A stretch of DNA of 64,000 nt from Terasakiella magnetica (GTDB taxonomy: Bacteria; Pseudomonadota; Alphaproteobacteria; Rhodospirillales; Magnetospirillaceae), in assembly GCA_902729415.1 (NCBI GenBank), contig CACVCF010000112.1, forward strand, positions 215,583-279,582, given 5' to 3'. The translations under genes and the position numbers were made by a program. This document shows, in pieces, positions 43,180-54,108 of this stretch. Every line of letters starts with the position of its first letter. Position 1 is the stretch's first letter. The notes beneath the pieces are model-generated. The model saw nothing but the letters and a program-made list of their open reading frames with translations, had not been told where the DNA came from and ran no database searches.

Positions 43180-44494
43180 GAGCCCCTCTGCCCTCGGCCT
43201 GGCGTTGCTGAAAGCGCCGGACATCGGCGGGATCAAGCCGAACGCGCATAAAGGCCTGAGTCTGATCGTCGCGCCGCGCTGTCACTTCGCCATGGCGATA
43301 AAGCCAGGAGATCGAGGCGCCATCGGACAGGGCCAAGGCGACGTCGATGGTTTCCCGTTCCTTACCCAGGCGCATGTCCAACTCGGCCAGCAGGTCGGCA
43401 AGGCCGTCACCGGTGGCCGCCGAGATGGGAATCGCCTCGGGGCGGCGCTTGGCTTGATTAAATACCTCGGCCCGGCGCTCCTCGTCGAGAAGATCGATCT
43501 TGTTCAAGGCCTCGACCAATCCGCGGTCAACCACCTCGCCCAGGCCGAGATCGCGCAGCACCGCGTTGACATCGGCGGCCTGAGCCTCGGTATCGGGATG
43601 GGAGACATCTCGCACATGTACCACCACGTCGGCCTCCATCACCTCTTCCAGGGTGGCGCGGAAGGCCGCCACCAATTCGTGGGGCAGGTCGGAGACGAAG
43701 CCGACGGTGTCGGACAGGATGATCTTGCGCCCCGACGGCAGCACCAAGGTGCGCATGGTGGGGTCGAGGGTGGCGAACAGCATGTCTTTGGCCAGCACTT
43801 CGGCCCGTGTCACCGTGTTGAACAAAGTGGATTTACCGGCATTGGTATAGCCCACCAGGGCGACGATGGGATAAGGCACCCGCCGCCGGGCCTTACGGTG
43901 AAGATCACGGGTCCGCTTGACGTCCTCAAGCTCGCGTTCCAGCTTGACGATGCGGTCGCCGATCAGACGGCGGTCGGCCTCGATCTGGGTCTCGCCGGGA
44001 CCACCCAGAAAGCCAAACCCGCCGCGCTGGCGTTCCAGATGGGTCCAAGACCGCACCAGACGCGAGCGCTGATAGGACAGGGCCGCCAGTTCGACCTGAA
44101 GGCTGCCTTCGCGGGTCCGGGCGCGAGCGCCAAAGATCTCCAAAATCAGGCCGGTCCGGTCGATGACCTTGCAGGCCCATTCCTTTTCCAGATTGCGCTG
44201 CTGGACCGGCGAGAGATGACAATCAACCACCGCCAGCGCCACTTCGCGCTCGGTCACTTCGAAACCGAGACGATCCACGGCGCCCTTGCCCAGCAAGGTA
44301 GCGGGCCGCGCCTTGGTGACGCCGACCGCTTCGGCATAGACGATATCGAGATCGATGGCCTGGGCCAGCCCCACCGCTTCCGCCAGACGAGCCTCGGGCA
44401 GGCGCAAGCCGCCCACCGCCGCCTTGAAGGCGGGATGGATCACAATGGCGCGTTGGCGCGTGGAAGCCGGGGAGTCAGACGGTCCGGTTGCCAC
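43163..44494 (-). CDS. hflX: Ribosome-associated GTPase HflX
   Basis: Protein of 443 residues. The N-terminal HflX domain includes GGPGETQIEADRRLIGDRI, and the GTPase domain has G1 GYTNAGKSTLFN, G3 SDTVGFVSDLP and G4 NKID. HflX splits or rescues stalled ribosomes. The gene starts immediately after hfq (one-base gap), the standard hfq-hflX arrangement, and the IMPase-like gene starts inside its end. Confidence 0.96.
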   Translation of the reverse strand: MATGPSDSPASTRQRAIVIHPAFKAAVGGLRLPEARLAEAVGLAQAIDLDIVYAEAVGVTKARPATLLGKGAVDRLGFEVTEREVALAVVDCHLSPVQQRNLEKEWACKVIDRTGLILEIFGARARTREGSLQVELAALSYQRSRLVRSWTHLERQRGGFGFLGGPGETQIEADRRLIGDRIVKLERELEDVKRTRDLHRKARRRVPYPIVALVGYTNAGKSTLFNTVTRAEVLAKDMLFATLDPTMRTLVLPSGRKIILSDTVGFVSDLPHELVAAFRATLEEVMEADVVVHVRDVSHPDTEAQAADVNAVLRDLGLGEVVDRGLVEALNKIDLLDEERRAEVFNQAKRRPEAIPISAATGDGLADLLAELDMRLGKERETIDVALALSDGASISWLYRHGEVTARRDDQTQAFMRVRLDPADVRRFQQRQAEGRGAHDRKI

Positions 44495-44495
44495 C

Positions 44496-44750
44496 TTACT
44501 CTTCGCCGTTTTCCTTGATCGGGGGCTCGAACAAGGAGATGGGCGTGGACGGCATCACCGTCGAGATGGCGTGCTTGTACACGAGCTGGGTGTGGCCGTC
44601 GCGGCGCAGCAGCACCGAAAAGTTATCGAACCAAGTAACGATACCCTGCAGCTTGACGCCATTGACCAGGAATACCGTGACGGGGGTCTTATTCTTCCGG
44701 ATGTAGTTTAGAAAAACATCCTGTACGTTTTGTGACTTCTCTGCGGACAT
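44496..44750 (-). CDS. hfq: RNA chaperone Hfq
   Basis: Protein of 84 residues: hexameric Sm-like ring that brings small RNAs to mRNA targets. It contains the Sm1 strand [20 protein letters not shown] and Sm2 residues YKHAIS, and the usual opening [19 protein letters not shown]. The C-terminal tail is short, typical for alphaproteobacteria. It lies downstream of trkA and a HAD phosphatase and upstream of hflX. NtrX/NtrY and Hfq coexpression is common here. Confidence 0.97.
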   Translation of the reverse strand: MSAEKSQNVQDVFLNYIRKNKTPVTVFLVNGVKLQGIVTWFDNFSVLLRRDGHTQLVYKHAISTVMPSTPISLFEPPIKENGEE

Positions 44751-44824
44751 GACTCGGATCCGTTCTTATTGGGTTATTGGGGTGAGGTGGAAACCCTCCC
44801 CCGATTGCAGCGTGTTCGTTACCA

Positions 44825-45502
44825 TCAATTTGCAGAGATGGGAACCCATTGTTCACGGACAAGGGCTGCCAATTCAATACATCCCGGCAGGGTCCGGGCG
44901 GGAGAGTGGGGAAACTCCCCCTCTTCCGGGGGAGTGGGGCGCAGCAGAATGGGGGTGCAGCCGGAGTTGACGGCACACTGGATGTCGATAGGGGAATCGC
45001 CTACGAACCAGACTGCGGGGCCGGGGCTGATCCCGGTTCCTCCCAGCGCTAGATGGACCGGCGCCGCATCGGGCTTGTCGGCAGACGCGTCGTCGGCTCC
45101 CACCAGACCGGCGAAATGCCGGGACCACCCCATTATCTCGGCCTCCTTGCGCAGGAAATGGCCGCGTTTGTTGCTGACCACAGCCAGTACCAACCCCAGA
45201 TCTCCCAGCATTTTCAGCATTTCATCGGCGCCGGGCAGTGGATTGAGGTGATCCATGTGGATGGATTGAAAGCTGGCGGTAAAGACGTCGCGGGCCTCGG
45301 GCCAGCGGTCACCGAACATGGCGGGAAAGGAATCGCGCATGGAGGCGGCGACGCGGGACTTGGTCTCGTCGAGGCTCCAATCCGGCATGCCGAAATGGCG
45401 GAAGGTCATATTGTAGCTAAGTCGGATACAGTCCCAGGAATCCACCAGGGTGTTATCCCAGTCGAACACCAGGGCGGCGGGCTTGGGCAGTGGCAAAACC
45501 AT
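44825..45502 (-). CDS. HAD-superfamily phosphatase, phosphoglycolate-phosphatase-like
   Basis: Protein of 225 residues with HAD motif I FDWDNTLVDSW (first Asp nucleophile), motif II VVSNKRG, a Lys in DKPDAAP, and motif IV FVGDSPIDIQ. A cap domain of about 70 residues sits after motif I, as in phosphoglycolate phosphatases; the actual substrate is unknown. The ATG 45502 shares a base with the trkA stop (TGATG), so it is translationally coupled. Other alphaproteobacteria often have trkA followed directly by hfq or by an aminotransferase gene here. Confidence 0.85.
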   Translation of the reverse strand: MVLPLPKPAALVFDWDNTLVDSWDCIRLSYNMTFRHFGMPDWSLDETKSRVAASMRDSFPAMFGDRWPEARDVFTASFQSIHMDHLNPLPGADEMLKMLGDLGLVLAVVSNKRGHFLRKEAEIMGWSRHFAGLVGADDASADKPDAAPVHLALGGTGISPGPAVWFVGDSPIDIQCAVNSGCTPILLRPTPPEEGEFPHSPARTLPGCIELAALVREQWVPISAN

Positions 45503-46878
45503 CAAAAGTATTCCAGGCGGACCGAGAACATCTTCTCCACCTTCTTCACCGCATCGGCCGTGGCGAACAAGATGACGCGGTCGCCCGCCTGAACCACGGT
45601 GCTGCCCCGCGGGCTGACCACTTGGCCGTTATGAACCACGGCTCCCAGCAGCACTCCGGCGGGCAGCTTGACCTCACGCAGCGGCTTGCCCACCAGACTG
45701 GAGGTTTCCAGTGCGTCGGCCTCGATCAACTCGCCAAAGCCTTCGTGCAGGGAATGGACTGCGTGAATGCGGCCGCGCCGCACATGCTGGAGGATGTTGG
45801 AGACCGTGATGGCGCGCGGCGAAATCACCACATCGATGCCCAATGGGCTGACCAGGGCGTTGTAGGTGGTCTTGTTGATCAGCGTCATGGTGCGGCGGCA
45901 GCCATAGCGCTTGGCCAGCAGGCCCGCCAGAATGTTGGTCTCGTCATCATTGGTGACCGCCACCACCGCCTCGGCGGCCGCGACCGAGGCCTCTTCCAGA
46001 ATCTCGGGGTCGAGGACGTCACCGTTAATCACCACGGTGCGGGTAAGAGTCTTGGCGGCGAATTCGGCGCGGTCCTTGTTCAGCTCGATGACCTTGATGG
46101 AGGTGCCGTCGTTCAGCGCCTCCAATTGTTGGGCCAGGAACAGGCCGATATTACCGCCGCCGAATACCACGATACGCCGCGCCTGCTGATCCTCGCGGCC
46201 AAAGGCGGCCAACGCCCGGTCCACATGGGAGGCATCGACCACGAAATAAACCTCGTCGCCTTCCTGCATCTGGTCGTCGTGGCCGGGAATGAGTGCCTTG
46301 CCGTCCCGCACGATGCCGATGATGACAATAGCGAGATCGGGAAACAGCACGGTCAGTTGGCGCAGCGGCGTATTGATCAGCGGACATTGATTGGTGCAGC
46401 GCACGCCGATGAGGCGAACCTTGTCATTGGCCAGCGGAATCACGTCGATGGCGCCCGGAACCTGCAGGCGCCGGGTGATGGCACGGGCCACTTCGATCTC
46501 GGGGCTGATGATGACGTCGATAGGCAGATGTTCGCGCGAAAACAGATTGGCCCAGATAGGCTGAAGATAAGTCTGACTGCGGACACGGGCGATCTTGGTC
46601 GGCACGTTGAACAAGGAGTGGGCGACCTGACATGCCACCATATTGACTTCGTCGGCAGCGGTGACGGCGATAATCATATCGGCGTCGGCGGCCCCCGCCT
46701 GCTCCAGCACCGCCGGATGGGAGGCAAAGCCCAGCACCACCTGGACATCCAGGGTATCACTGACCTTGCGGATCAACTCGGGGCGCTGATCGATGACGGT
46801 GACGTCATTGTTCTCACCCGCCAGATAATGGGCGATGTTGAAGCCGACCTGACCGGCGCCACAAACGATTACCTTCAT
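45502..46878 (-). CDS. trkA: Trk system potassium uptake protein TrkA
   Basis: Peripheral NAD(H)-binding regulator of K+ uptake, 458 residues, containing two TrkA-N/TrkA-C modules: first Rossmann motif KVIVCGAGQVGFNIAHYL at the N-terminus, second IVVFGGGNIGLFLAQQL near residue 233. It would regulate a TrkH channel encoded elsewhere. It starts one base after the ntrX stop and is followed by the coupled HAD gene, placing K+ control within the nitrogen regulatory transcript. Confidence 0.95.
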   Translation of the reverse strand: MKVIVCGAGQVGFNIAHYLAGENNDVTVIDQRPELIRKVSDTLDVQVVLGFASHPAVLEQAGAADADMIIAVTAADEVNMVACQVAHSLFNVPTKIARVRSQTYLQPIWANLFSREHLPIDVIISPEIEVARAITRRLQVPGAIDVIPLANDKVRLIGVRCTNQCPLINTPLRQLTVLFPDLAIVIIGIVRDGKALIPGHDDQMQEGDEVYFVVDASHVDRALAAFGREDQQARRIVVFGGGNIGLFLAQQLEALNDGTSIKVIELNKDRAEFAAKTLTRTVVINGDVLDPEILEEASVAAAEAVVAVTNDDETNILAGLLAKRYGCRRTMTLINKTTYNALVSPLGIDVVISPRAITVSNILQHVRRGRIHAVHSLHEGFGELIEADALETSSLVGKPLREVKLPAGVLLGAVVHNGQVVSPRGSTVVQAGDRVILFATADAVKKVEKMFSVRLEYF

Positions 46879-46879
46879 G

Positions 46880-48274
46880 TCAGCGGGCCTTTTCGTCGGT
46901 GTTGACGCCCAGAAGTTTCAGCTTGCGGTGCAGGGCGGAGCGCTCCATTCCCACGAAGGCTGCGGTCCGCGATATATTCCCCGCAAACCGATTGACCTGA
47001 GCCAGCAGGTATTCGCGTTCAAACAGTTCGCGTGCGTCTCTGAGCGGCAGGGTCATGATCTCGCTGGATTTCTCCCACCGCAAGACCGCAGGGGTAATGG
47101 CGCTGATCTCGGCGGGCAGCATGTCGGCACGGATCTGTTCACCCGTCTCGCCCGGAGCCATGATCAGCAGCCAGTCCATGACGTTTTTCAACTGGCGGAC
47201 ATTGCCTGGCCAGTCATAGGCCTGAAGGGCGGCGATGGCGTCTTCGCCGATGGGCCGGGGCTGTACCCCCGCCGTCAGCGCCGCCGCCTGCATGAAATGC
47301 CGCGCCAGCAGAGGGATATCTTCCTTACGGTCACGCAACGACGGCAGCCGCACAGGCACCACGTTGAGACGGTAGAATAGATCCTCGCGGAAATGCCCCG
47401 CTGTGATCTCGGTTTGAAGGTCGCGGTTGGTGGTGGCGATGACACGCACGTCCACTTCGACCTTCTGCCCGCCGCCGACCCGCTCAAACATCTGGTCCTG
47501 CAGGACGCGAACAATCTTGCTTTGAGTTTCCAGCGGCATGTCCGCCACTTCGTCCAGCAGCAAGGTGCCGCCATGGGCCTGCTCGAAGGTGCCGATCTTA
47601 CGCGGCCCGTCGGGGCTATCGACACCGTGCTCGGTGCCGAACAGCTCGATCTCCATACGGTCCGGATGCATGGCAGCGCAATTGAGTACCACGAAGGCGC
47701 CCTCGGCCCGTTTGGAGCGGGTATGGATCAGCCGCGCCGCCACTTCTTTGCCCGAACCAGCGGGGCCGGTAATGAGAACGCGGGAATTGGATGGGCCGAC
47801 CCGGTCCACCGATTGTCGGACCTGGGCGATAATGGCGGAGCCGCCCACCAGTTCACCGGTGGAACCGCTGCGCAGCCGCAATTCCCGGTTCTCCCGGCGC
47901 AGGCGAGCCGCCTCGATGGCGCGTTCGACCACCAACAGCAGCCGGTCGGCCTTGAACGGTTTTTCGATGAAGTCATAGGCGCCGTATTTCAACGCCTGGA
48001 CGGCCGTCTCGATAGTGCCGTGGCCCGAGATCATTACCACCGGGACTTCCGGATGGTCGCGCTTTATGGCTTCGAGAACCCCCAGGCCGTCGAGTTTGGA
48101 ACCTTGCAGCCAGATATCCTGGATCACCAGATTGGGCCGTCTTGCGCCGATGGCGTCCAGGGCCTGATCGGAATTGGCGGCCTCGCGGGTGCTGTGCCCC
48201 TCGTCCTCCAGAATTCCGGCGATCAGATCGCGGATATCGGCTTCGTCATCGACGATCAGGATGTCATGTGCCAT
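46880..48274 (-). CDS. ntrX: Nitrogen assimilation response regulator NtrX
   Basis: Protein of 464 residues: receiver ([12 protein letters not shown], phosphosite region VIQDIW), AAA+ domain with Walker A GPAGSGKEVAARLIH and Walker B LLLDEVADMP, and a C-terminal Fis-type HTH (AAFVGMERSALHRKLKLLGV). The sigma-54-contacting GAFTGA loop is absent; the equivalent stretch reads GTEHGVDSPDG. NtrX proteins of alphaproteobacteria generally lack it, so this regulator probably does not activate sigma-54 directly. It overlaps ntrY by 11 bases. Confidence 0.96.
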   Translation of the reverse strand: MAHDILIVDDEADIRDLIAGILEDEGHSTREAANSDQALDAIGARRPNLVIQDIWLQGSKLDGLGVLEAIKRDHPEVPVVMISGHGTIETAVQALKYGAYDFIEKPFKADRLLLVVERAIEAARLRRENRELRLRSGSTGELVGGSAIIAQVRQSVDRVGPSNSRVLITGPAGSGKEVAARLIHTRSKRAEGAFVVLNCAAMHPDRMEIELFGTEHGVDSPDGPRKIGTFEQAHGGTLLLDEVADMPLETQSKIVRVLQDQMFERVGGGQKVEVDVRVIATTNRDLQTEITAGHFREDLFYRLNVVPVRLPSLRDRKEDIPLLARHFMQAAALTAGVQPRPIGEDAIAALQAYDWPGNVRQLKNVMDWLLIMAPGETGEQIRADMLPAEISAITPAVLRWEKSSEIMTLPLRDARELFEREYLLAQVNRFAGNISRTAAFVGMERSALHRKLKLLGVNTDEKAR

Positions 48275-50486
48275 GGCTTACAGTCGCGTCACTGGAAACG
48301 TCCGATTGAAGAGCATCGGTCACTGGAAACACCAGGCCAACCCGTGCCCCGCCGCTGACGGCATCTTCAAGATACAAGTCACCACCATGGTCTTCCATGA
48401 TCTTCTTGACGATGGCAAGGCCTAATCCAGTGCCTTTGGTTCGGGTGGTGACGTAGGGTTCGGTCAAACGTTCACGGTTTTCCTTGGGCAAGCCCTTGCC
48501 GTTGTCCTCGACCTCGATCACCAGACGTCCTTTTTCCTCGGTCAGGCTGAGGGTAATCCTGCCTTGTGGCAGCGATGGTTCGGCCTCCCTGCCCTGCACC
48601 CCTTCGACCGCATTCTTCAAAAGATTGGTCAGCGCTTGGCCAATCAGGCGGTTGTCGCACACCGCCGGAACCTTATGGGGCGGAATGTTGCTGACGAATT
48701 CGATATCAGGAGCGCCGTTACGCTGAAGGAACATGGCCTGACGGCAGATATCGGCCAGATCATCCGGTTTCATCTGCGGTGCCGGCATGCGGGCGAAGGA
48801 CGAGAACTCGTCAACCATGCGGCCGATATCACCGACTTGGCGGACAATGGTCTCGATCAGCTTGACGTAGGTCTCGGGATCGCTGCTTATCTCTTTGAGA
48901 TATTTACGTTTCAACCGCTCTGCTGATAACTGGATCGGGGTCAGAGGATTCTTGATCTCATGGGCGATCCGGCGCGCCACGTCGGCCCAGGCGGCTTTGC
49001 GTTGAGCTGAGACCAACTCGGTGATGTCGTCAAAGGTGACTACGTAACCGATAATTTCACCTTCCAGATACTCCCCCGCCACCCGGACCAGCAAGATGCG
49101 CGCCCGCCCGCCGGACGTAGTCAGCTTGACTTCGCGCTGAACCAGCTTGTCGGGACGGCGCGCCGCTTCGTCGAGGGCTTCGACCAGATCGGGCAGCACA
49201 TCGCGCAAGGAGCGGCCCACCTGCTCATCAAGGGCAAGGCCAACCAACTCGCTGGCCGAACGGTTGGGAAGGTTGATCCGCCCGTCGCGGTCGAGGCCGA
49301 TCACCCCCGCAGAGACGCCCGCCAGCACGGTTTCGGTGAAGCGGCGGCGTTCGTCCAATTCGCGGTTGGCCTCCATCAGCTTGCCGCGCTGGCTTGATAA
49401 CTGATGGGTCATGCGGTTGAAGGCGCGGCTGAGTACGCCGACTTCGTCGGCGGCATCCTCGGCGACACGAGTGTCGAGATCGCCCGAGCGCACCTTCTCG
49501 GCGGCATCAATCAACCGGGCAATGGGAGTCGCCAGTTTGGTGGCCATGGATAGGCCGATCCAGACCGAGATCAGCACCAAGAGCAGCGCCACCACGGCAA
49601 AAACCAGTGAGAATGCGGTCTCCAGCCCGGTGCGACGGCCTTCCAGGCGTTCGTACTGAGCCACCGCCGCCGAGGTCTGCTCCATATGGCCGATCACCTT
49701 GGGGTCGATAAAGCGCCCCACGAACAGATAGGTGTCGCCGAACAGGCCGGGCAGTTGCACCAGCGCCCTCACCCGGTCGTCACTGCCGCCGGTGATGACC
49801 GCCACATCGCCGGCCTTGGCCTTGTCGAAGGCCCAGGTGGGAATCTGGTCGATATTGGCTTCGATGGCAAAGATCAGGCCCGAGCGCGCCAGAATGTTGC
49901 CGCGCCCGTCGAACACCACCGCCTCCGACAGTCCGCGGATGGCAGCCTGGGTGGCGATGAACTGGGTGAAGTGCTGGGGCGAGCGCGACAGCATCGGACC
50001 TTCGCGGTTGATGTCGTTGGCCATGGCCAGGGCATCACCGCCGATGATCTGCTTATGCTCTTCCTGATAGGCATGTGCCACCGCCAACGAGGCCTGAAGC
50101 GCGGTGCGCACCCGGTCGGAGAACCAGCTTTCGACGCCATAGCGGAAGAAGGCCGCCGATCCGATGGACATCAGAGCCGAGGGGATTACCGCCACCAGGG
50201 CAAACAGCATGATGAAGCGTAAATGCAGCTTGGAGCCCGAGGTTCCTCGCCGCCGGGCGCGAAAGACGTCGAGAACCCGGATACCCACCACCATGCCCAG
50301 CAGCATGAGCAGGACGCCATCCAGCATCAGCAGCGACAGTACGGCCTTGGGGTCGGGGCCACTGGAGCCCGCCACCGCCATGGCCCAGATGGTGGCCAGG
50401 ACCGAAGGAATCGCGGCAAGGGTCAGGCCATAGGACAGCCGTCGCGCCAGACCGATTTCCCGCGCCCACTGGCGTATCCGCATCAT
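48264..50486 (-). CDS. ntrY: Membrane-bound nitrogen sensor histidine kinase NtrY
   Basis: Protein of 740 residues: three or four N-terminal membrane helices with a periplasmic sensor segment, HAMP ([20 protein letters not shown]), PAS ([20 protein letters not shown]), and kinase domains with the phosphoacceptor His in [21 protein letters not shown] box [11 protein letters not shown] and G boxes [10 protein letters not shown] and [12 protein letters not shown]. It pairs with NtrX and responds to nitrogen or redox status in related bacteria. Its start overlaps the ntrC stop by four bases. Confidence 0.95.
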   Translation of the reverse strand: MMRIRQWAREIGLARRLSYGLTLAAIPSVLATIWAMAVAGSSGPDPKAVLSLLMLDGVLLMLLGMVVGIRVLDVFRARRRGTSGSKLHLRFIMLFALVAVIPSALMSIGSAAFFRYGVESWFSDRVRTALQASLAVAHAYQEEHKQIIGGDALAMANDINREGPMLSRSPQHFTQFIATQAAIRGLSEAVVFDGRGNILARSGLIFAIEANIDQIPTWAFDKAKAGDVAVITGGSDDRVRALVQLPGLFGDTYLFVGRFIDPKVIGHMEQTSAAVAQYERLEGRRTGLETAFSLVFAVVALLLVLISVWIGLSMATKLATPIARLIDAAEKVRSGDLDTRVAEDAADEVGVLSRAFNRMTHQLSSQRGKLMEANRELDERRRFTETVLAGVSAGVIGLDRDGRINLPNRSASELVGLALDEQVGRSLRDVLPDLVEALDEAARRPDKLVQREVKLTTSGGRARILLVRVAGEYLEGEIIGYVVTFDDITELVSAQRKAAWADVARRIAHEIKNPLTPIQLSAERLKRKYLKEISSDPETYVKLIETIVRQVGDIGRMVDEFSSFARMPAPQMKPDDLADICRQAMFLQRNGAPDIEFVSNIPPHKVPAVCDNRLIGQALTNLLKNAVEGVQGREAEPSLPQGRITLSLTEEKGRLVIEVEDNGKGLPKENRERLTEPYVTTRTKGTGLGLAIVKKIMEDHGGDLYLEDAVSGGARVGLVFPVTDALQSDVSSDATVSHGT

Positions 50487-51940
50487 TTCGAATTGCGACC
50501 GATCTGAATGTCCAAATCTTTGAGTTTCTTGCGCAAGGTGTTGCGGTTCAGCCCCAGCAGATGGGCGGCCTTGATCTGATTGCCGCGGGTGGCTTCCATG
50601 GCGATGCTGACCAGCGGTTTTTCCACTTCGCGGATCACCCGGTCGTAGACTCCGGCGGGCGGCAGACCGTCACCGTGATTGCCGAAATAATCGCGCAGGT
50701 GACGCTCGACCATGGCGGCGAGCCCTTCACCTTCAACGCCACCACCGATGGAATCGGCATGGGGGGCGCCACCCGCCAATTCCTGTTCGATCACCTCGAT
50801 ACCGATCACTTCCTGGGAATAGAGCGCAGCCAAGCGCCGCACCAGATTCTCCAGTTCACGCACATTGCCCGGCCAGCGGTACTTTTTCAGTCGTTCCATG
50901 GCCTGGGTATCAACGCTTTTGCTGGGCAGCCCGTCAGCGGCGGCCAAGGCCAGGAAGTGCCGGAAAAGTTCGGGAATGTCCTCCGAGCGTTCGCGCAACG
51001 GCGGCAGACGGATGGGGACCACGTTGAGGCGGTAGAACAGATCCTCGCGGAACAACCCCTGGCGGATCAGTTGGGTGAGGTCGCGGTGGGTGGCGGCGAC
51101 GATGCGGACATTGGCGCGGATGGGCGTACGACCGCCGACGGAGGTGTATTCGCCCTCCTGAAGCACCCGCAGCAGCCGGGTCTGGGCCTCGGGCGGCATG
51201 TCGCCGATCTCGTCCAGGAACAAGGTGCCGCCTTCGGCCTGCTCGAAGCGGCCGGTGTTACGCTGGGTAGCGCCGGTGAAGGCCCCCTTCTCGTGGCCGA
51301 ACAATTCACTTTCGATCAATTCCCGCGGGATGGCGGCCATATTGATGGCGACAAAGGGGCCATTGCGCCGCTTGCCATAATCGTGCAGTGCGCGGGCGAC
51401 CAATTCCTTGCCGGTACCGGACTCGCCGGTGATCATCACCGTCAGGTCGGTGCCCATCAGACGCGCCAGGGTGCGATAGATTTCCTGCATGGCAGCCGAA
51501 CGACCGATAAGGGGGAGCTTTTCCTCTTCGTCGGGAGCTGTGGTGTTGGCGGGCATGGCGCGGGGCGTGGACAAGGCCCGCTGAACCACCGACACCAGTT
51601 CCTTGAGATCAAAAGGCTTGGGCAGATATTCGAAGGCGCCGCGCTGGGTGGCCTTGACCGCCGTCAGCAGGGTGTTCTGAGCGCTCATGACCACGACCCG
51701 CAGTTCGGGACGGATCTTTTTAATACGTGGCAGCAGGTCGAGGCCGCTTTCATCGGGCATCACCACGTCGGTAATCACCAGATCGCCATCGCCGTCCGAC
51801 ACCCAGCGCCATAAGGTGGCGGCATTACCTGTGGTCCGCACCTCGTAACCGGCACGCCCCAAGGCCTGAGCCAGAACGGTTCGGATGCCGCGGTCGTCGT
51901 CAGCCACCAGAATCGTGGCGGCGGAGCCCATGGTCATCAT
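50483..51940 (-). CDS. ntrC: Nitrogen regulation response regulator NtrC (NR(I))
   Basis: Sigma-54 activator of 485 residues: receiver with phosphosite [17 protein letters not shown]+ domain with [15 protein letters not shown], the intact sigma-54 loop [30 protein letters not shown], and a Fis-type HTH near the end ([20 protein letters not shown]). It activates nitrogen-assimilation genes when phosphorylated by NtrB. The start is ATG 51940 or 51937, both following GGGAAG; the ATG overlaps the ntrB stop, so the pair is coupled. Confidence 0.97.
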   Translation of the reverse strand: MMTMGSAATILVADDDRGIRTVLAQALGRAGYEVRTTGNAATLWRWVSDGDGDLVITDVVMPDESGLDLLPRIKKIRPELRVVVMSAQNTLLTAVKATQRGAFEYLPKPFDLKELVSVVQRALSTPRAMPANTTAPDEEEKLPLIGRSAAMQEIYRTLARLMGTDLTVMITGESGTGKELVARALHDYGKRRNGPFVAINMAAIPRELIESELFGHEKGAFTGATQRNTGRFEQAEGGTLFLDEIGDMPPEAQTRLLRVLQEGEYTSVGGRTPIRANVRIVAATHRDLTQLIRQGLFREDLFYRLNVVPIRLPPLRERSEDIPELFRHFLALAAADGLPSKSVDTQAMERLKKYRWPGNVRELENLVRRLAALYSQEVIGIEVIEQELAGGAPHADSIGGGVEGEGLAAMVERHLRDYFGNHGDGLPPAGVYDRVIREVEKPLVSIAMEATRGNQIKAAHLLGLNRNTLRKKLKDLDIQIGRNSK

Positions 51941-53034
51941 TTAACTTCCCCATCCTGAACCATTGGCAACATAACCCGGAAGATGGTTCGCCGCGGTACG
52001 CTGTCGAATTCAATCACCCCACCGTGATCTCCAACGATCTTGGCCACCAAAGCCAATCCCAGGCCGGTTCCCGAGGTCTTGGTGGTGACGAAGGCATCGA
52101 ACAGGTTGGGGCGCAGATCCTCGGGGATGCCCGAGCCGTTATCTTGAATGCTGACCACCAGCGGCAGATGCCGCCGGGTCTCGCTGCCCGGCAAGGCAAG
52201 CCGCACGCCGTGTTGATAGCCGGTGGAAAGGATAATCTCCCCCCCCTTCTCCGGCACCGCTTCGCAGGCGTTTTTGATCAGATTTAAAAAGATCTGCACC
52301 AACTGGTCACGGTCACCCAGTACCGAGGGTAGTGACGGGTCATAGCTTTCGATGAAGCGGACATTACGCCCGAATCCCGCCTCGGCGATGCGCCGCACGT
52401 GTTCCAGCACCCGGTGGATGTTGACGGCCTGACGTTCCACATTGGGATTGTCGGAAAAGGCCTCCATACGGTCTACCAGTGCGACGATGCGGTCAGCCTC
52501 ATCGCAAATCAACCGCGTCAGCACCCGGTCATCCTCTCCTGCGTTCTGCTCCAACAATTGGGCGGCGCCCCGGATGCCTGATAGGGGGTTTTTCACTTCA
52601 TGGGCCAAAATCGACGCCATGGCAGTCACCGAGCGGGCAGCGTTGCGGCTGGTGAGCTGGGCCCCGATCTTCAGCGCCAGCGATTGTTCGTGCAGGCAGA
52701 TCACCACCGTCCCCGGCTGCTCGACCACTGGCGAGACCTGGACGGTCACTGTACGGTGGCCGGTGCGGGGGGTGTCCAACTGGACCCCGTGCTCGGCTAC
52801 CGAGTTGACGCTGCCCTGGGCTTGGCCGACCAAAGCCAGGATGGTGGAATCGGCGGGCAGGAAATCGGTGATCCGATGACCGCACATGAAGGCCGAACCG
52901 CAGGCGAACAATTGTTCGGCGGCACCGTTGACGTAACGGATCCCCCCATCCGCCCCCACCACCAGCACGGATGTCGAGATAGCGCCCAGAACCAGCCCGG
53001 TGTCGATGGACGGCAAGGCTGCGGTCGCGGCCAT
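51937..53034 (-). CDS. ntrB: Nitrogen regulation sensor kinase NtrB (NR(II))
   Basis: Cytoplasmic kinase/phosphatase of 365 residues that phosphorylates NtrC under PII control. N-terminal PAS domain ([20 protein letters not shown]), phosphoacceptor His in [21 protein letters not shown] box [13 protein letters not shown] and G box IQDNGSGIP with [12 protein letters not shown]. The start lies inside the dus stop (TAATG overlap), so dus, ntrB and ntrC are read as one coupled unit. Confidence 0.96.
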   Translation of the reverse strand: MAATAALPSIDTGLVLGAISTSVLVVGADGGIRYVNGAAEQLFACGSAFMCGHRITDFLPADSTILALVGQAQGSVNSVAEHGVQLDTPRTGHRTVTVQVSPVVEQPGTVVICLHEQSLALKIGAQLTSRNAARSVTAMASILAHEVKNPLSGIRGAAQLLEQNAGEDDRVLTRLICDEADRIVALVDRMEAFSDNPNVERQAVNIHRVLEHVRRIAEAGFGRNVRFIESYDPSLPSVLGDRDQLVQIFLNLIKNACEAVPEKGGEIILSTGYQHGVRLALPGSETRRHLPLVVSIQDNGSGIPEDLRPNLFDAFVTTKTSGTGLGLALVAKIVGDHGGVIEFDSVPRRTIFRVMLPMVQDGEVK

Positions 53035-54041
53035 TACGCGGCCATCCTTTCCAGCAGCGGCGTATAGAAATTAATGATGGCACGGCGTACGCCCTCGGCG
53101 TCGGCCATGCGGTTGACCTCGGCCCGGAACTCAGCCGAACCCGGTAAGCCCTTGGAATACCACGCCACATGCTTGCGGGCGATACGAACACCCGTGTCGG
53201 CTCCGTAATGGAGCAGCATGGCCTCATAGTGCTCCTTGATGATCTCGAACTGCTCGGCCAGCGCCGGGTCGGGACGCCGCTCGCCGGTGGCGAGGAAATG
53301 CGCCACCTGTCCCGGCAGCCACGGACGGCCATAGGTGCCGCGTCCGATCATCACGCCGTCGGCGCCGGACAGCTCCAGCATGCGGATGGCGTCGTCGATG
53401 CAAAGAATGTCGCCGTTGCCCACCACCGGAATGGTGACGGCGCGCTTGACCTCGCCGATGAAGGCCCAATCGGCGCTGCCGGTATACATCTGATTGCGGG
53501 TGCGGCCATGGACGGTGACCATCTGGATGCCGCTTTCCTGGGCGATCCGGGCCAGATTAGGAGCGTTGAGGCGGGTGTGGTCCCAGCCCATGCGCATCTT
53601 GAGGGTGACGGGAACCTTCACCGCCCGGACGGCGGCTTCCATCAGCTTTCCTGCCAGAACCTCATCCTTCATCAGGGCCGATCCCGCCTCGCCCTTCACC
53701 GCCACCTTCTTGACGGGGCAGCCCATATTGATGTCGATGATGGCAGCGCCAAGATCCTCGTTCAGCTTGGCGGCTTCAGCCATTACCAGGGGCTCGCAGC
53801 CGGCCAGCTGCACCGCCATGGGAAATTCATCCGGGGTGTGCTGGGCCATCTGCATGGTCTGGCGGTTCTGGCGGATCATGGCCTGGCTGGCGATCATCTC
53901 GGACACCACCATGCCGACGCCCATGCGTTTGACCAAACGGCGGGTGGGCATATCGGTGACCCCGGACATGGGCGCCAGAATGACGGCATTGTCCAGGGTG
54001 ACGGGACCGATGGTGAGGGTCTTGCGGAGAGGCATATTCAT
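53034..54041 (-). CDS. dusB: tRNA-dihydrouridine synthase, DusB/NifR3 type
   Basis: FMN-dependent TIM-barrel enzyme of 335 residues that reduces uridines in tRNA. Features: VILAPMSGVTDMPTRRL, INMGCPVKKVAVKGEAGSAL with the catalytic Cys, KMRMGWD, TVHGRTRNQMYTG and GVMIGRGTYGRPWL. It is the classical nifR3 gene that heads the ntrBC operon in alphaproteobacteria. An AT-rich 67-base spacer upstream separates it from the ccsA-like gene on the same strand. Confidence 0.95.
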   Translation of the reverse strand: MNMPLRKTLTIGPVTLDNAVILAPMSGVTDMPTRRLVKRMGVGMVVSEMIASQAMIRQNRQTMQMAQHTPDEFPMAVQLAGCEPLVMAEAAKLNEDLGAAIIDINMGCPVKKVAVKGEAGSALMKDEVLAGKLMEAAVRAVKVPVTLKMRMGWDHTRLNAPNLARIAQESGIQMVTVHGRTRNQMYTGSADWAFIGEVKRAVTIPVVGNGDILCIDDAIRMLELSGADGVMIGRGTYGRPWLPGQVAHFLATGERRPDPALAEQFEIIKEHYEAMLLHYGADTGVRIARKHVAWYSKGLPGSAEFRAEVNRMADAEGVRRAIINFYTPLLERMAA

Positions 54042-54108
54042 GGTCTGCGTATTTATTATGCAGCAGCCCTGGGATGCAATGGCAAAAGCTGCTTGTAAAT
54101 GAGGCAGA

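Noticed and set aside
43049..44518. 489-codon ORF antisense to hflX and the IMPase-like gene
   Set aside because: Shadow of two certain genes; composition is His/Gln-rich without motifs.
45490..46905. 471-codon ORF antisense to trkA
   Set aside because: Shadow of trkA, whose Rossmann motifs are intact.
46880..48274. NtrX as a sigma-54 activator broken by loss of GAFTGA
   Set aside because: Absence of that loop is normal for alphaproteobacterial NtrX, so it is not degeneration.
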